64,000 bases of DNA from Paragemmobacter kunshanensis (GCF_011059185.1 NZ_JAALFE010000002.1:1-64000); one strand, 5' to 3'. Positions 8,642 through 18,671 are shown, counted from the first letter of the stretch. Numbers and translations are program-made. The notes: generated from the sequence alone by a model not told the origin.

Positions 8642-8709
8642 GTTTTGCGATGGTGTCAGCCTTTTCGCCAGATGGGCGCATTCCGCGCCGGATGACGGGA
8701 TTTCGGGCG

Positions 8710-10995
8710 ATGAAGATTCTCTGCCTTGGGGGCGGGCCTGCGGGCCTTTACTTCGCGATTTCGATGAAACTGCGCGATCCGTCGCATCAGGTGACGGTGC
8801 TGGAGCGGAACCGTGCGAATGACACCTTCGGCTGGGGGGTGGTGCTGTCGGACGATGCGCTGGGGCGGATGGCGAAGAACGACCCCGTGTCGACGCAGGC
8901 GATCCGGGATCATTTCGCCTATTGGGACGATATCGCTGTCGTGCATGACGGGGTGCGGACGGTTTCCGGGGGGCATGGGTTCGCGGGGATCGGGCGCAAG
9001 CAGATGCTGATCCTGCTGCAGGCGCGGGCGCGGGAATTGGGCGTCGATCTGCGGTTCGAAACCGAGTTCAAGACGGCCGAGGAGTATCGCCGCGATTACG
9101 ATCTGGTGGTGGCGTCGGACGGGATCAATTCGGCGGTGCGGCGGGAATATGCGGACGTCTTCCAGCCCGATATCGACATGCGCCTGTGCAAGTTCGTCTG
9201 GCTGGGCACGCATCAGAAATTCGACGACGCCTTCACCTTCATCTTCGAGAAGACCGAGCATGGCTGGGTCTGGGCGCATGCCTATCAGTTCGACGACAAT
9301 ACCGCGACCTTCATCGTCGAATGCGCGCAAGAGACGTGGGACAGGTGGGGCTTTGCCGACATGTCCAAGGAGGACACGGTGGAGACGTGCCGCAAGATTT
9401 TCGCGCGGCATCTGGGCGGTCACGCGTTGATTTCCAACGCGGCGCATCTGCGCGGGTCGGCGGTTTGGATGAACTTCCCCCGCGTGATCTGCGGGACGTG
9501 GTATCACCAGAACGTGGTGCTGATGGGGGATGCGGCGGCGACGGGGCATTTCTCCATCGGGTCGGGGACGCGGCTGGCCTTTGATAGTGCGATTGCGCTG
9601 GCCGAGTATCTGCATTCCGAACCGACGATGGAGGGCGCGTTCCAGCGCTATCAGGACGAGCGGCGGGTGGAGGTGTTGCGTCTGCAATCGGCGGCACGGA
9701 ATTCTCTGGAATGGTTCGAACAGGTGGAGCGCTATCTGGACCTGCCGCCGGAGCAGTTCGCCTATTCCCTGCTGACACGCAGCCAGCGGATCAGCCACGA
9801 AAACCTGCGGCTGCGCGATCCGGCGTGGTTGCGGCGGGCGGAGGACTGGTTCCAGGAACAGGCCGGGGGGCAGCCCGGCCGCGCGCCGATGTTCGCGCCC
9901 TTCCGGCTGCGCGACATGGCGTTGAAGAACCGCGTCGTGGTGTCGCCGATGGCGCAATACAAGGCGGTGGAGGGCTGCCCCACGGATTGGCATCTTGTCC
10001 ATTACGGCGAACGCGCCAAGGGTGGGGCGGGGCTGGTCTATACGGAGATGACCTGCACATCCGCGCAGGGCCGCATCACGCCCGGCTGTCCCGGGCTTTA
10101 TGCGCCGGAGCATGAGGCGGCGTGGACGCGGATCGTGGATTTCGTCCATGCCGAGACGGAAGCAAAGATCTGCTGCCAGATCGGCCATGCGGGGCGGAAG
10201 GCTTCGACGCAGATCGGGTGGGAGGAGGGGGATGCACCTCTGCCTTCTGGGAATTGGGAGATCATTGCGCCTTCGGCTTTGCCGTGGTCGCCGAAGAACG
10301 CCGTTCCGCGCGAGATGACGCGGGCGGATATGGAGGCGGTGACGGCGGAATTCGTGGCGTCGGTGGAGATGGCGAAGCGCGCGGGGTTTGACATGATCGA
10401 ACTTCATGCGGCGCATGGCTATCTGATTTCGTCCTTCATCTCTCCGAAATCGAACAGGCGGTCGGATGAATATGGCGGATCGCTGGAGAACCGGATGCGC
10501 TGGCCGCTGGAGGTGCTGCGGGCGATGCGGGCGGCCTGGGGTGAGGAGAAGCCGCTGTCGGTCCGTATCTCGGCCACGGATTGGGTGGGGGATGAGGGCG
10601 TGACGCCGGATGAGGCGGTGGAGATCGCGCGGATGTTTGCGGGCGCGGGGGCGGATATCATCGACGTCTCGGCGGGGCAGACGTCGGTCGATGCGCGGCC
10701 TGTCTATGGGCGGATGTTCCAGACGCCGTTCAGCGACCGTATCCGCAACGAGGCGGGGTTGGCGACGATGGCGGTGGGGAACATTACCGAGCCTGACCAT
10801 GTGAATTCCATCCTGCTGGCGGGGCGGGCGGATCTGGTCTGCCTTGCGCGGCCGCATCTGGCCGATCCCTACTGGACATTGCATGCGGCGGTGGCGATGG
10901 GGGATGCTGCGACGGAATGGCCGCTGCCCTATCTGGCAGGGCGCGATCAGGCGCGGCGGTTGGCACAGAAGGCGGTCGAGGTGATCCGGGCATGA
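8710..10995 (+). CDS. Bifunctional 2-aminobenzoyl-CoA monooxygenase/reductase-like protein (salicylyl-CoA 5-hydroxylase type)
   Basis: A 761-residue fusion. Residues 1-380 are a class A flavin monooxygenase ([15 protein letters not shown] at the N terminus, [13 protein letters not shown], and the second FAD motif [17 protein letters not shown]). Residues 400-750 are an old-yellow-enzyme domain ([48 protein letters not shown]-type [14 protein letters not shown]). This two-domain arrangement and length match the Azoarcus evansii enzyme that hydroxylates and then reduces anthraniloyl-CoA without aromatic ring cleavage. Homologues are also annotated as salicylyl-CoA 5-hydroxylase. The ATG at 8710 is chosen because the FAD motif follows at once. 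It is first gene of a plus-strand operon with ATGA overlap to the next gene. Confidence 0.85.
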   Translation: MKILCLGGGPAGLYFAISMKLRDPSHQVTVLERNRANDTFGWGVVLSDDALGRMAKNDPVSTQAIRDHFAYWDDIAVVHDGVRTVSGGHGFAGIGRKQMLILLQARARELGVDLRFETEFKTAEEYRRDYDLVVASDGINSAVRREYADVFQPDIDMRLCKFVWLGTHQKFDDAFTFIFEKTEHGWVWAHAYQFDDNTATFIVECAQETWDRWGFADMSKEDTVETCRKIFARHLGGHALISNAAHLRGSAVWMNFPRVICGTWYHQNVVLMGDAAATGHFSIGSGTRLAFDSAIALAEYLHSEPTMEGAFQRYQDERRVEVLRLQSAARNSLEWFEQVERYLDLPPEQFAYSLLTRSQRISHENLRLRDPAWLRRAEDWFQEQAGGQPGRAPMFAPFRLRDMALKNRVVVSPMAQYKAVEGCPTDWHLVHYGERAKGGAGLVYTEMTCTSAQGRITPGCPGLYAPEHEAAWTRIVDFVHAETEAKICCQIGHAGRKASTQIGWEEGDAPLPSGNWEIIAPSALPWSPKNAVPREMTRADMEAVTAEFVASVEMAKRAGFDMIELHAAHGYLISSFISPKSNRRSDEYGGSLENRMRWPLEVLRAMRAAWGEEKPLSVRISATDWVGDEGVTPDEAVEIARMFAGAGADIIDVSAGQTSVDARPVYGRMFQTPFSDRIRNEAGLATMAVGNITEPDHVNSILLAGRADLVCLARPHLADPYWTLHAAVAMGDAATEWPLPYLAGRDQARRLAQKAVEVIRA

Positions 10996-11735
10996 GCGTG
11001 GCAGGGCGGCGGGTTCTGGTGACGGGCGGCGGGTCGGGCGCGGGGGCGGACCTTGCGCTGGGCTTTGCCCGTGCGGGCGCCGCCGAAGTGGTGATCTGCG
11101 GGCGGCGGGTGGAGGCCTTGGCTTCGGTCGCCGCGCAGCATGAGCGTATCCGGGCGCTGCCCTGCGATGTGACGGATGAGGCGTCGGTTCAGGCGCTGTT
11201 CGCGCAGGCGGGGCGGGTGGATGTGGTGATCGCCAATGCAGGCGCGGCGGATAGTGCAGTGCTGGCCAAGACCACGCTGGCGCAGTGGAACGCGATGATT
11301 GCGGTGAACCTGACGGGGGTTTTCCTGACCTTCCGTGAAGGCCTCAGGCAGTTCGATGGCTGGGGGCGGTTGATTGCGGTGGCATCCACCGCCGGGGTGA
11401 AGGGCTATGCGAAGGTCGCGCCTTATGCGGCGGCGAAGCATGGGGTGATGGGATTGGTGCGGTCCGTCGCCTTGGAGGTGGCGCGGGGGCCGGTGACGGC
11501 GAATGCGATCTGTCCGGGGTTTCTGGATACCGAGATGACGGAACAGTCGATCCGGGTGATTTCGGAAAAGACGGGGCGGACGGCCGATCAGGCGCGGGCG
11601 GCGCTGGAGGGGATGTCGCCTCAGGGGCGGCTTTACCGTCCCGATGAGGTGACGTCGGCGGCCTTGTGGCTGTGTTCGGAGGGGGCGGCGGGCGTGAACG
11701 GGCAGGGGATCGTGATTTCGGGAGGTGAGGTGTGA
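10992..11735 (+). CDS. SDR family oxidoreductase
   Basis: A 247-residue classical SDR. The cofactor motif is [16 protein letters not shown] lies in VIANAGAAD, the catalytic Ser in [10 protein letters not shown], and Tyr/Lys in YAAAKHG. The ATG at 10992 overlaps the stop of the fused monooxygenase gene by four bases. In this operon it most likely reduces or oxidises a ring keto/hydroxy group of the dearomatised 2-amino-5-oxocyclohexene-carboxyl-CoA intermediate or a later 3-hydroxyacyl-CoA; this role is inferred from context. Confidence 0.8.
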   Translation: MSVAGRRVLVTGGGSGAGADLALGFARAGAAEVVICGRRVEALASVAAQHERIRALPCDVTDEASVQALFAQAGRVDVVIANAGAADSAVLAKTTLAQWNAMIAVNLTGVFLTFREGLRQFDGWGRLIAVASTAGVKGYAKVAPYAAAKHGVMGLVRSVALEVARGPVTANAICPGFLDTEMTEQSIRVISEKTGRTADQARAALEGMSPQGRLYRPDEVTSAALWLCSEGAAGVNGQGIVISGGEV

Positions 11736-12163
11736 GCGACTCGCTTTCGAAACGGCGGTTGAAGATGTGGATCCGGCTGCTGGGCGTGACGCGCGCGGCG
11801 GAGGGGGAGTTGCGCGAATTCCTGCGGGTGCAGCATGGGACGACCCTGCCGCGGTTCGACGTGATGGCGGCGCTGTACCGGCGGCGGGAGGGCGTGACGA
11901 TGAGCGAGCTTTCCCGGATGCTGCTGGTATCGAACGGGAATGCGACGACAGTGGTGGACCGGCTGGAGTCGGATGGTCTGGTGCGGCGGACGCCAAGCGA
12001 GACGGATCGGCGGACGGTCTTTGTCGCCTTGACGGCAGAGGGGCTGGCGCAGTTCGAGGGGCTGGCGGCGGGGCATGAGGCGGAAGTGGCGCGGATGTTC
12101 GGGGGCCTGTCGGAGGCCGATCTGGACGCGCTGACGGATATCCTGAAGCGGATGGGGGCGTGA
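11732..12163 (+). CDS. MarR-family transcriptional regulator
   Basis: A 143-residue MarR protein with the winged helix [20 protein letters not shown] and the wing/dimer segment [19 protein letters not shown], the classical MarR D-x-R-x-x-x-V-x-L signature. The GTG start at 11732 overlaps the preceding TGA and has GGAGGT just upstream; the next gene begins at the TGATG of its stop. A regulator gene buried in the operon it probably controls gives feedback. The palindrome at 8624-8641 is the best operator candidate. The inducer is probably an aromatic acid or its CoA ester. Confidence 0.85.
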   Translation: MSDSLSKRRLKMWIRLLGVTRAAEGELREFLRVQHGTTLPRFDVMAALYRRREGVTMSELSRMLLVSNGNATTVVDRLESDGLVRRTPSETDRRTVFVALTAEGLAQFEGLAAGHEAEVARMFGGLSEADLDALTDILKRMGA

Positions 12164-12975
12164 TGGGCGCGATGGCGGGGCTGAAGCCCGAACATTTCCT
12201 GTGGGAGGTGGTGGACCGGGTGGCCGTGGTGCGGCTGAACCGGCCGGAGCGGAAGAATCCGCTGACCTTCGAGAGCTATGCCGAGTTGCGGGATACCTTC
12301 CGCGCGCTGGTCTATGCCACGGATGTGGATGTGGTGGTGATCGCGCCGAACGGGGGGAATTTCTGTTCCGGCGGGGATGTGCATGACATCATCGGCCCGC
12401 TGGTGGGGATGGAGATGAAGGAGCTCTTGGCCTTTACCCGGATGACGGGGGATCTGGTCAAGGCCATGATCGGCTGCGGCAAGCCCATCATCGCGGCGGT
12501 GGATGGCGTCTGCGTGGGGGCGGGGGCGATCATGGCGATGGCGTCGGACCTGCGGCTGGCCAGCCCTGGGGCGAAATGCGCCTTCCTGTTCACGCGTGTG
12601 GGGCTGGCAGGGTGTGACATGGGGGCCTGCGCGATGCTGCCGCGCATCATCGGGCAGGGGCGGGCGGCGGAACTGCTGTACACGGGCCGCGTGATGCGGG
12701 CGGAGGAGGGGGAGCGGTGGGGCTTCTGGAACGCGCTGCATGCGGCGGAAGAGTTGGAGGCGGCGGCGATGACGCTTGCGCGGGCCTTGGCGGCGGGGCC
12801 TGTCTTCGCGCATGGGATCACCAAGACGCAGCTTAACCAGGAATGGAACATGGGGCTGGAACAGGCGATCGAGGCCGAGGCGCAGGCGCAGGCGATCTGC
12901 ATGCAGACGCGGGATTTCGAGCGGGCCTATCGGGCTTTCGTCGCCAAGGAGACGCCGGTGTTTCGCGGGGATTGA
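12163..12975 (+). CDS. Enoyl-CoA hydratase/isomerase family protein
   Basis: A 270-residue crotonase. [12 protein letters not shown] and [17 protein letters not shown] form the oxyanion hole. The region normally holding the second Glu reads [23 protein letters not shown], so the usual Glu is not obvious; the enzyme may perform a ring hydration, hydrolytic ring opening or deaminating step rather than simple hydration. ATG at 12163 shares a base with the MarR stop (TGATG); a GTG one codon earlier is possible. A hydratase of this type is present in described anthraniloyl-CoA clusters. Confidence 0.8.
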   Translation: MGAMAGLKPEHFLWEVVDRVAVVRLNRPERKNPLTFESYAELRDTFRALVYATDVDVVVIAPNGGNFCSGGDVHDIIGPLVGMEMKELLAFTRMTGDLVKAMIGCGKPIIAAVDGVCVGAGAIMAMASDLRLASPGAKCAFLFTRVGLAGCDMGACAMLPRIIGQGRAAELLYTGRVMRAEEGERWGFWNALHAAEELEAAAMTLARALAAGPVFAHGITKTQLNQEWNMGLEQAIEAEAQAQAICMQTRDFERAYRAFVAKETPVFRGD

Positions 12976-12988
12976 GATGTCGCAGGGC

Positions 12989-13074
12989 GATTTTTCTGCG
13001 AAAAATCAGGGGGCGTTCCGCCCCCTCGTCGCTGACGCTCCTCACCCCCTGAGGGTATTTTTGCCAAGATGAAG
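12989..13074. repeat. Composite intergenic repeat: two hairpins plus GGTATTT...CCAAGATGAAG word
   Basis: Within the 104-base gap before the acyl-CoA dehydrogenase gene come a hairpin GATTTTTC-TGC-GAAAAATC (12989-13007), the 19-base palindrome AGGGGGCGTTCCGCCCCCT (13008-13026), and the word GAGGGTATTTTTGCCAAGAT (13051-13070). The palindrome recurs exactly, in inverse orientation, at 43303-43321, and the last word recurs at 39326, 43219 and 50464. This is a dispersed chromosomal repeat that may also attenuate transcription inside the operon. Confidence 0.7.
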
Positions 13075-13079
13075 ATGAC

Positions 13080-14216
13080 ATGAGCGATAGAACCTTTCTG
13101 GACTGGCCCTTCTTCGAGGCGCGGCATCGCGAGTTGGCGGTGGCGCTGGAGGAATGGTGTGCGGCGCATCTGCCGGTGGATCATGGCGATGTGGATGCGG
13201 CCTGCCGCGGGCTGGTGGCGATGCTGGGGGCCGGGGGGTGGCTGCGCCATTCCGGGGCGGGGGCGGGCGAGCGGCTGGATGTGCGCACGCTCTGCCTGAT
13301 CCGCGAGACGCTGGCACGGCATGACGGGTTGGCGGATTTCGCCTTTGCCATGCAGGGGCTGGGGATGGGGGCGGTGAGCCTGTTCGGCACGCCCGCGCAG
13401 CAGGAGTGGCTGGCGCGGACGCGGGTGGGGGCGGCGATTTCGGCCTTTGCGCTGACAGAACCCGGATCGGGGTCGGATGTGGCGGCGACGTCGACCAAGG
13501 CCACGCGGGTGCAGGGCGGCTGGTTGATCGAGGGCGAGAAGACCTGGATTTCCAATGGCGGGATTGCCGATGTCTATGTCCTCTTCGCGCGGACGGGTGA
13601 GGGGCCGGGGGCGAAGGGGTTGTCGGCCTTCCTGATGCCCGCTGACACGCCGGGGCTGGAGGTGGTGGAGCGGTTGGAGGTGATCGCGCCGCATCCCTTG
13701 GCCACGCTGCGGATGAAGGGGCTGGTGCTGCCGGAGGAGGCGCTGATCGGCGAGGCGGGGGCGGGGTTCAAGATCGCCATGTCGGTGCTGGATGTGTTCC
13801 GGTCCACCGTGGGGGCGGCGGCGCTGGGCTTTGCGCGGCGGGCGCTGGACGAGGCGCTGGCGCGCGTGAAGGCGCGGCGGATACAGGGGCAGGCGCTGGC
13901 GGAATTGCAGATGGTGCAGGGGCATCTGGCGGATATGGCGGTGAAGATCGACGCCGCGGCGCTGCTGGTCTATCGGGCGGCATGGAAGAAGGACAATGGC
14001 GCGGCGCGGGTGACGCGCGAGGCGGCGATGGCGAAGCTCTATGCCACCGAGGCCGCGCAGGAGGTGATCGACATGGCGGTGCAGTTGCATGGTGGAGATG
14101 GCGTGCGGCACGGGTCGGTGGTGGAAAGCCTCTATCGCGAAATCCGCGCGCTGCGGATCTATGAGGGGGCGTCGGATGTGCAGCGGGTGGTGATCGCCCG
14201 CAGCATCCTGAATTGA
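13080..14216 (+). CDS. Acyl-CoA dehydrogenase
   Basis: A 378-residue FAD acyl-CoA dehydrogenase. [14 protein letters not shown] and [19 protein letters not shown] bind FAD, and [18 protein letters not shown] is the dimer/FAD region. [16 protein letters not shown] retains the catalytic Glu of the YEG motif. It should introduce a 2,3 double bond in a ring or open-chain CoA intermediate of the anthraniloyl-CoA route. Codon use and strand match the operon, although a repeat element separates it from the hydratase gene; the start codon lies six bases after that repeat and has no clear Shine-Dalgarno. Confidence 0.85.
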   Translation: MSDRTFLDWPFFEARHRELAVALEEWCAAHLPVDHGDVDAACRGLVAMLGAGGWLRHSGAGAGERLDVRTLCLIRETLARHDGLADFAFAMQGLGMGAVSLFGTPAQQEWLARTRVGAAISAFALTEPGSGSDVAATSTKATRVQGGWLIEGEKTWISNGGIADVYVLFARTGEGPGAKGLSAFLMPADTPGLEVVERLEVIAPHPLATLRMKGLVLPEEALIGEAGAGFKIAMSVLDVFRSTVGAAALGFARRALDEALARVKARRIQGQALAELQMVQGHLADMAVKIDAAALLVYRAAWKKDNGAARVTREAAMAKLYATEAAQEVIDMAVQLHGGDGVRHGSVVESLYREIRALRIYEGASDVQRVVIARSILN

Positions 14217-14235
14217 ACAACGGGAGGGACAGGAC

Positions 14236-14688
14236 ATGACCAAGGCACTTGACGGCGGTATCACCCGCGATGGCACGGCCTATCACGGGCGCGAGCTGAA
14301 CATTCTGGGGCAGCGCTATTTCCCCAAGGCCAGTTGCGAGGCGAGCTTCGCCTTCGAGACCAACAGCGAGCCGGGGCAATACGTGCCGGTCCATGTCCAT
14401 CCCACGCAGGATGAGTTCATCCTTGTGCAGGAGGGGCAGTTGGAGCTGAAGCTGGATGGTGTCTGGCAGACCGCCCGCGCGGGCGATCTGGTGCGGATGC
14501 CGCGGGGCGTGCCGCATGGCTATTTCAACAAGTCCGACAAGCCCTGTCGCGCGCTGTTCTGGGTATCGCCCGCAGGCAAGCTGGAGGCGCTGTTCGACAC
14601 GCTGCATGACATGACGGATATCCCCGCCATCGTCGCCGCCTCGGCGGCGCATGACGTGGATTTCCTGCCACCCGAAGCCAACGACTGA
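14236..14688 (+). CDS. Cupin-domain protein
   Basis: A 150-residue single-domain cupin. The metal-binding motif 1 is VPVHVHPTQDEFILVQEGQ (residues 52-70) with two His and a Glu, and motif 2 is MPRGVPHGYFN. A GGGAGG ribosome-binding site precedes the start, 19 bases after the dehydrogenase stop. The function is unknown. A metal-dependent isomerase, hydrolase or dioxygenase on a CoA intermediate, or a sensor, is possible. Its place between the dehydrogenase and the thioesterase ties it to the aromatic-CoA operon. Confidence 0.7.
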   Translation: MTKALDGGITRDGTAYHGRELNILGQRYFPKASCEASFAFETNSEPGQYVPVHVHPTQDEFILVQEGQLELKLDGVWQTARAGDLVRMPRGVPHGYFNKSDKPCRALFWVSPAGKLEALFDTLHDMTDIPAIVAASAAHDVDFLPPEAND

Positions 14689-14694
14689 TCGGTC

Positions 14695-15102
14695 ATGTAT
14701 CAGCGCACGATCCGGGTGGAGTTCAACCATTGCGATCCGGCGGGGATCGTCTTCTATCCCCGCTATTTCGAGATGACGAATTCCGTGATGGAGAATTTCT
14801 TCCGCGAGGTGGTGGGCTATTCCTATCACGCCATGATGGATGACGGGATCGGCGTGCCGACCGCGCGGGTGGAGACGGATTTCCGCGCGCCCTCGCGCCT
14901 TGGCGATGTGCTGGATTGGGGGATGGTGGTCGAGGCGGTGGGCGGATCATCGGCCACCTTCCGGCTGGAGGCGCGCAGTGGCGCGGAACTGCGGCTGATC
15001 ACGCGGCTGGTGCTGGTGTGGATGTCGCCCGAGCATCGGCCCGCCCGCTGGCCGGATCGTATTCGCGCGGTGCTGACCGCGCATCTGGAGACGAAAGAAT
15101 GA
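14695..15102 (+). CDS. 4-hydroxybenzoyl-CoA thioesterase-like hot-dog protein
   Basis: A 135-residue hot-dog thioesterase with the family motif VEFNHCDPAGIVFYPRYFEM near the N terminus; the Asp of CDPAG is the expected catalytic residue. Such enzymes remove CoA from aromatic or dead-end thioesters and protect the CoA pool during hybrid aromatic pathways. The next gene starts inside its stop (ATGA overlap), so the two products are made together. A thioesterase plus RidA pair is also reported in the Azoarcus evansii 2-aminobenzoate cluster. Confidence 0.8.
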   Translation: MYQRTIRVEFNHCDPAGIVFYPRYFEMTNSVMENFFREVVGYSYHAMMDDGIGVPTARVETDFRAPSRLGDVLDWGMVVEAVGGSSATFRLEARSGAELRLITRLVLVWMSPEHRPARWPDRIRAVLTAHLETKE

Positions 15103-15506
15103 CCGACAGCACGCTGCAATTCCTGCATCCGTCGCATTGGAAGCCCGCCATCGGCTATTCCAACGGGGTCGCCGCCACGGGGCGGATGGTCTTTACCGGG
15201 GGGATCATCGGCTGGAATGCCGATCAGGTTTTTGAAACCGATGATTTCGTGGGGCAGGTGGAACAGGCCCTGAAATCCATCGTCGAGGTGCTGGCCTGTG
15301 CTGGTGCGGGGCCGGAGCATCTGGTGCGGCTGACATGGTATGTCACCGACAAGCGGGAATATCTGGGTTCGCTGAAGGAGTTGGGCCGCGTCTACAAGGC
15401 GGTGATCGGGCGGCATTACCCGGCGATGGCGCTGGTGCAGGTGGTGGCGCTGGTCGAGGACCGCGCCAAGGTGGAGATCGAGGCGACGGCGGTGATTCCC
15501 GCCTGA
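15099..15506 (+). CDS. RidA/YjgF (L-PSP) family protein
   Basis: A 135-residue RidA-like protein (MVFTGGIIGWN, QVEQALKSIVEVLACAGAG, VRLTWYVTDK, YPAMALVQVVALV, KVEIEATAVIP). Canonical RidA hydrolyses reactive enamine/imine intermediates and needs an Arg in the C-terminal part; here the corresponding segment is VVALVEDRAKVEIEA, so canonical deaminase activity is uncertain. In a pathway that yields a 2-amino-cyclohexene-CoA, a protein that hydrolyses an enamine/imine and frees ammonia would make sense; this is inference. The ATG overlaps the thioesterase stop by four bases. It is convergent with the CoA ligase gene. Confidence 0.75.
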   Translation: MTDSTLQFLHPSHWKPAIGYSNGVAATGRMVFTGGIIGWNADQVFETDDFVGQVEQALKSIVEVLACAGAGPEHLVRLTWYVTDKREYLGSLKELGRVYKAVIGRHYPAMALVQVVALVEDRAKVEIEATAVIPA

Positions 15507-15513
15507 GCGTCAG

Positions 15514-17139
15514 CTAGCCGCGCAGGCGGAAGCGCTGGATCTTGCCGGTCTGGGTTTTCGGCAGCGCTTCGGTGAAGATCACGCGGCGGGGGTATTTGTA
15601 GGGCGCGATGACCTTCTTCGCGTGGTCCTGCAGGAGTTTCACCATCAGCGCATCGCCCGCATGGCCGGGGGCCAGCACCACATGCGCCTCCACCACCTGA
15701 CCGCGGTCCGCGTCGGGCGCACCGATAACGGCGCATTCGAGGACGGCGGGATGGGAGAGGAGGGCGGCCTCCACCTCCGGCCCGGCGATGTTGTAGCCTG
15801 CGGAGATGATCATGTCGTCGGAGCGGGCGGCGAAGTGGAAGCGCCCCTCGTCATCCTGCCAGAAACTGTCTCCCGTCAGGTTCCAGCCGTCCCTCACATA
15901 GGCGGTCTGGCGTCTGTCGGCCATGTAGCGGCACCCGGTGGGGCCGCGCACGGCAAGGCGGCCGACCTCTCCCCTTGGCAGTTCCTCCATGTCGGGGCCG
16001 ACGATGCGCGCCTGATACCCAGTGACGGGGCGGCCGGTGCAGCCGGGGCGGTGGTCATCGAAGCGGTTGGTCAGGAAGATGTGCAGCATCTCGGTCGCGC
16101 CGATCCCGTCAAGCATGGGCTTGCCCGTCTTGGCCTGCCATTCCTCATAGACCGGGGCGGGAAGGGTTTCGCCCGCGCTGACGGCGGCGCGTAGCGACGA
16201 CAGGTCGGCGCCTTCGTCCATCGCCTTGAGCATCACGCGATAGGCGGTGGGGGCGGTGAAGCAGATGGTGGCGCGGTGTTCGGTGATGATGTCGATCATG
16301 TTGGGCGGGCTTGCCTGTTCCAGAAGCGCCGCCGCCGCGCCGAAGCGCAGGGGGAAGATGGCAAGGCCACCGAGGCCGAATGTGAAGGCAAGGGGTGGAG
16401 AGCCGACGAAGACGTCGTCGGGGGTGACGCCCAGGACTTCCCGCGCATAGCCGTCGGCGATGATCAGAAGGTCGCGGTGGAAATGCATCGTGGCCTTGGG
16501 TTCGCCCGTGGTGCCGGAGGTGAAGCCCAAGAGCGCCACGTCGTCGCGCCCCGTGGGGGGCGGGGTGAAGCGGACGGATTTTCTCAGCGCGATGCGGTCA
16601 AGTTCGGCATCGTGGTTGGCGGTGCCGTCAAAGCCGATCACCGTGTGCAGGAAGGCGCTCTCCTTCTGGCAGGTGACGAGGTCCTCCATCAGGCGGGTGT
16701 CGCAGAGGGCGTGGGTGATCTCGGCCTTGTCGACGATCTTGGCCAACTCGCCCGCGCGCAGCATGGGCATGGTGTTCACCACCACCGCGCCCGCCTTGGT
16801 GGCGGCCAGCCAGCAGGCGACCATGGCGGGGTTGTTGGCGGATCGGATCAGGACGCGGTTGCCGGGTTTGACGCCGTAATCGTCGACCAGCGCATGGGCG
16901 ATGCGGTTGGTCCAGTCGGTCAGTTCCTTGTAGGTGCGGCTGCGGCCATTGCCGATCAGGGCGGTGTGGTCGCCAAAGCCGCGCTCCACCATGCGGTCGG
17001 TCAGTTCGACGGCGGCGTTCAGCCATTCGGGATAGGCAAAGCCGTCAAGCATCAGGTCGGGCCATTGATCCGCCGGGGGCAGGTTGTCGCGGGTGAAGCT
17101 GTCGACATGGCCTGACGGGCCGAGGGAGAGGCTGTGCAT
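15514..17139 (-). CDS. Benzoate/2-aminobenzoate-CoA ligase
   Basis: A 541-residue acyl-adenylate-forming ligase. The AMP-binding P-loop is LGFTSGTTGEPKATMHFH. The adenine region is DGIGATEMLHIFLTN, the hinge is RSDDMIISAGYNIAGPEVE, and the C-terminal catalytic Lys is in LPKTQTGKIQRF. The length and benzoate-CoA-ligase-like motifs match the 2-aminobenzoate-CoA ligases that start the hybrid pathway. The location eight bases past the convergent RidA gene supports anthranilate as substrate, but benzoate or a substituted benzoate is possible. It is 80 bases downstream of the permease gene on the same strand, with a strong hairpin in between. Confidence 0.8.
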   Translation of the reverse strand: MHSLSLGPSGHVDSFTRDNLPPADQWPDLMLDGFAYPEWLNAAVELTDRMVERGFGDHTALIGNGRSRTYKELTDWTNRIAHALVDDYGVKPGNRVLIRSANNPAMVACWLAATKAGAVVVNTMPMLRAGELAKIVDKAEITHALCDTRLMEDLVTCQKESAFLHTVIGFDGTANHDAELDRIALRKSVRFTPPPTGRDDVALLGFTSGTTGEPKATMHFHRDLLIIADGYAREVLGVTPDDVFVGSPPLAFTFGLGGLAIFPLRFGAAAALLEQASPPNMIDIITEHRATICFTAPTAYRVMLKAMDEGADLSSLRAAVSAGETLPAPVYEEWQAKTGKPMLDGIGATEMLHIFLTNRFDDHRPGCTGRPVTGYQARIVGPDMEELPRGEVGRLAVRGPTGCRYMADRRQTAYVRDGWNLTGDSFWQDDEGRFHFAARSDDMIISAGYNIAGPEVEAALLSHPAVLECAVIGAPDADRGQVVEAHVVLAPGHAGDALMVKLLQDHAKKVIAPYKYPRRVIFTEALPKTQTGKIQRFRLRG

Positions 17140-17184
17140 GGCGGGCCTTCGCGGAACGGGTGGAATGGGGAAGGGTGGGGGGTG

Positions 17185-17208
17185 CGGGGGGCGGGACGCC
17201 GCCCCCCG
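17185..17208 (-). terminator. Strong GC hairpin downstream of the permease gene
   Basis: CGGGGGGCGG pairs with CCGCCCCCCG around a four-base loop, just after the permease stop on the minus strand and before the ligase start. There is no U-tract. It would reduce or stop read-through from the upstream operon into the ligase gene. Confidence 0.5.
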
Positions 17209-17219
17209 CGCGGGTGGGA

Positions 17220-18671
17220 TCAGGACCGGTTCTCGCCCATCCGGGCGAAACCGGCAGGATCCGCCTTTTCCAGCCGCAGCGCGGCCAGCCAGCCGATCAG
17301 CGCCGCCGCCGGGATGATGGCGGGCAGGATCCAGCCCAGCGCGCCGCCGGTGGTGCCGGTCAGGTCGCCGAAGTTCAGGAAGATATAGACGAAAAGCGCC
17401 GCCATGATCAGCCCGGAAACGGCGGGCAGGATCAGGGTGGCAAGCGGGCCTTCGCCCTTGGCGTTCGACCGGAAGAAGGCGATCACGGCAAGCGATGTCA
17501 CCGTCATCATCCCCAGCACGCCCAGCGTGCCCACCTGGCTGATCCAGGTGAACATGTTCAGGATCGGGTCCAGCCCCAGCCCGGCAAAGACCGCCAGGAT
17601 CACCAGCGCGCCGATGGTCTGCACCACAGATCCGACATGCGGGCTGGAATGCGCGTCATGGGTGCGGCCAAAGGCTGCGGGCAGAAGCCCCTCGCGCCCG
17701 GCGACATAGCTGTAGCGGGCGATGTAGTTGTGAAAGGCCGAAAGCGCGGCAAAAAGGCTGGAAACCAGCAGGATCCCCGCGATCGGCGGCACCGGGCCGC
17801 CCACATAGATGTCGGCCAGCATGAAGAAATACTCGGTCGGGTCAGCCAGTCCGCCGATGGTCGGGATCAGGTTCTCTGCCCCGACGCCCGCGATCATCAG
17901 CCAGGTGGTAAAGACGAAGAACAGACCGATCATCAGGACCGACAGATAGGTCGCGCGCGGGATGGTCTTTTCGGGATCACGCGCCTCTTCGGCATAGATC
18001 GTGGTCGCCTCGAACCCGATGAAGGAGCCAAGGCAGAAAAGGATGGCCGCGGTCAGCGACCCCGAGAAGATGGCATTGGTGTCGAAGAGGTTCACCGAAA
18101 GCCCGCCCGCATCCGCCGCCCCGCCCGCGCCGAGGATGGCGAAATCGACGATCAGCACGATGAGGTATTCCAGCGCCACCAGCACGATCAGCACCTTGGC
18201 CGACAGGTCCACCTGCCGATAGCCCAGGATGCCCACCAGCAGGATGGCGATCAGGCTCCAGCCCCACCAGGGCAGGTTGATGCCGAAACTGCCGAAGACG
18301 CCTGCGGCGATGCCGCCCAGAAGGCCGATCAGGCCGAATTGCATGGCGTTATAGGCGGCCAGCGCGGTAAAGGCCGTGGCCCCGGCCCAGCGCCCGCCAA
18401 GCCCGCGCGCGGCATAGGCATAGAAGGCGCCCGCGTTCTTCACGTAACGCGACATGGCGACATAGCCCACCGCGAAGGCCAGCATCACCAGCGTCATGAA
18501 GAGGAAGGTCGCGGGGACGCCCGTCCCGTTGCCGATCAGAAAGGCGATGGGCACCGCCCCCGCCACCCCCGTCAGCGGGGCCGCGGCCGAGATCACCATG
18601 AAGGTGACGGCCAGCAGCCCCAGCGAATTGCGGCGAAGCTGGTTGGCCCCGCCCTGCGAAATCTCGGTCAT
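17220..18671 (-). CDS. APC-family amino acid/amine permease
   Basis: A 483-residue inner-membrane transporter with about 12 hydrophobic segments, starting with LGLLAVTFMVISAAAPLTGVAGAVP, the typical first helix of APC permeases. FCLGSFIGFEATTIYAEEARDPEKTIPRA is the conserved helix-6/loop region. The ATG at 18671 has AAGGAG upstream. It is the last gene of the operon that begins with the NicX-like dioxygenase, so it probably imports the amine or amino-acid-like substrate of that pathway. Confidence 0.85.
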   Translation of the reverse strand: MTEISQGGANQLRRNSLGLLAVTFMVISAAAPLTGVAGAVPIAFLIGNGTGVPATFLFMTLVMLAFAVGYVAMSRYVKNAGAFYAYAARGLGGRWAGATAFTALAAYNAMQFGLIGLLGGIAAGVFGSFGINLPWWGWSLIAILLVGILGYRQVDLSAKVLIVLVALEYLIVLIVDFAILGAGGAADAGGLSVNLFDTNAIFSGSLTAAILFCLGSFIGFEATTIYAEEARDPEKTIPRATYLSVLMIGLFFVFTTWLMIAGVGAENLIPTIGGLADPTEYFFMLADIYVGGPVPPIAGILLVSSLFAALSAFHNYIARYSYVAGREGLLPAAFGRTHDAHSSPHVGSVVQTIGALVILAVFAGLGLDPILNMFTWISQVGTLGVLGMMTVTSLAVIAFFRSNAKGEGPLATLILPAVSGLIMAALFVYIFLNFGDLTGTTGGALGWILPAIIPAAALIGWLAALRLEKADPAGFARMGENRS

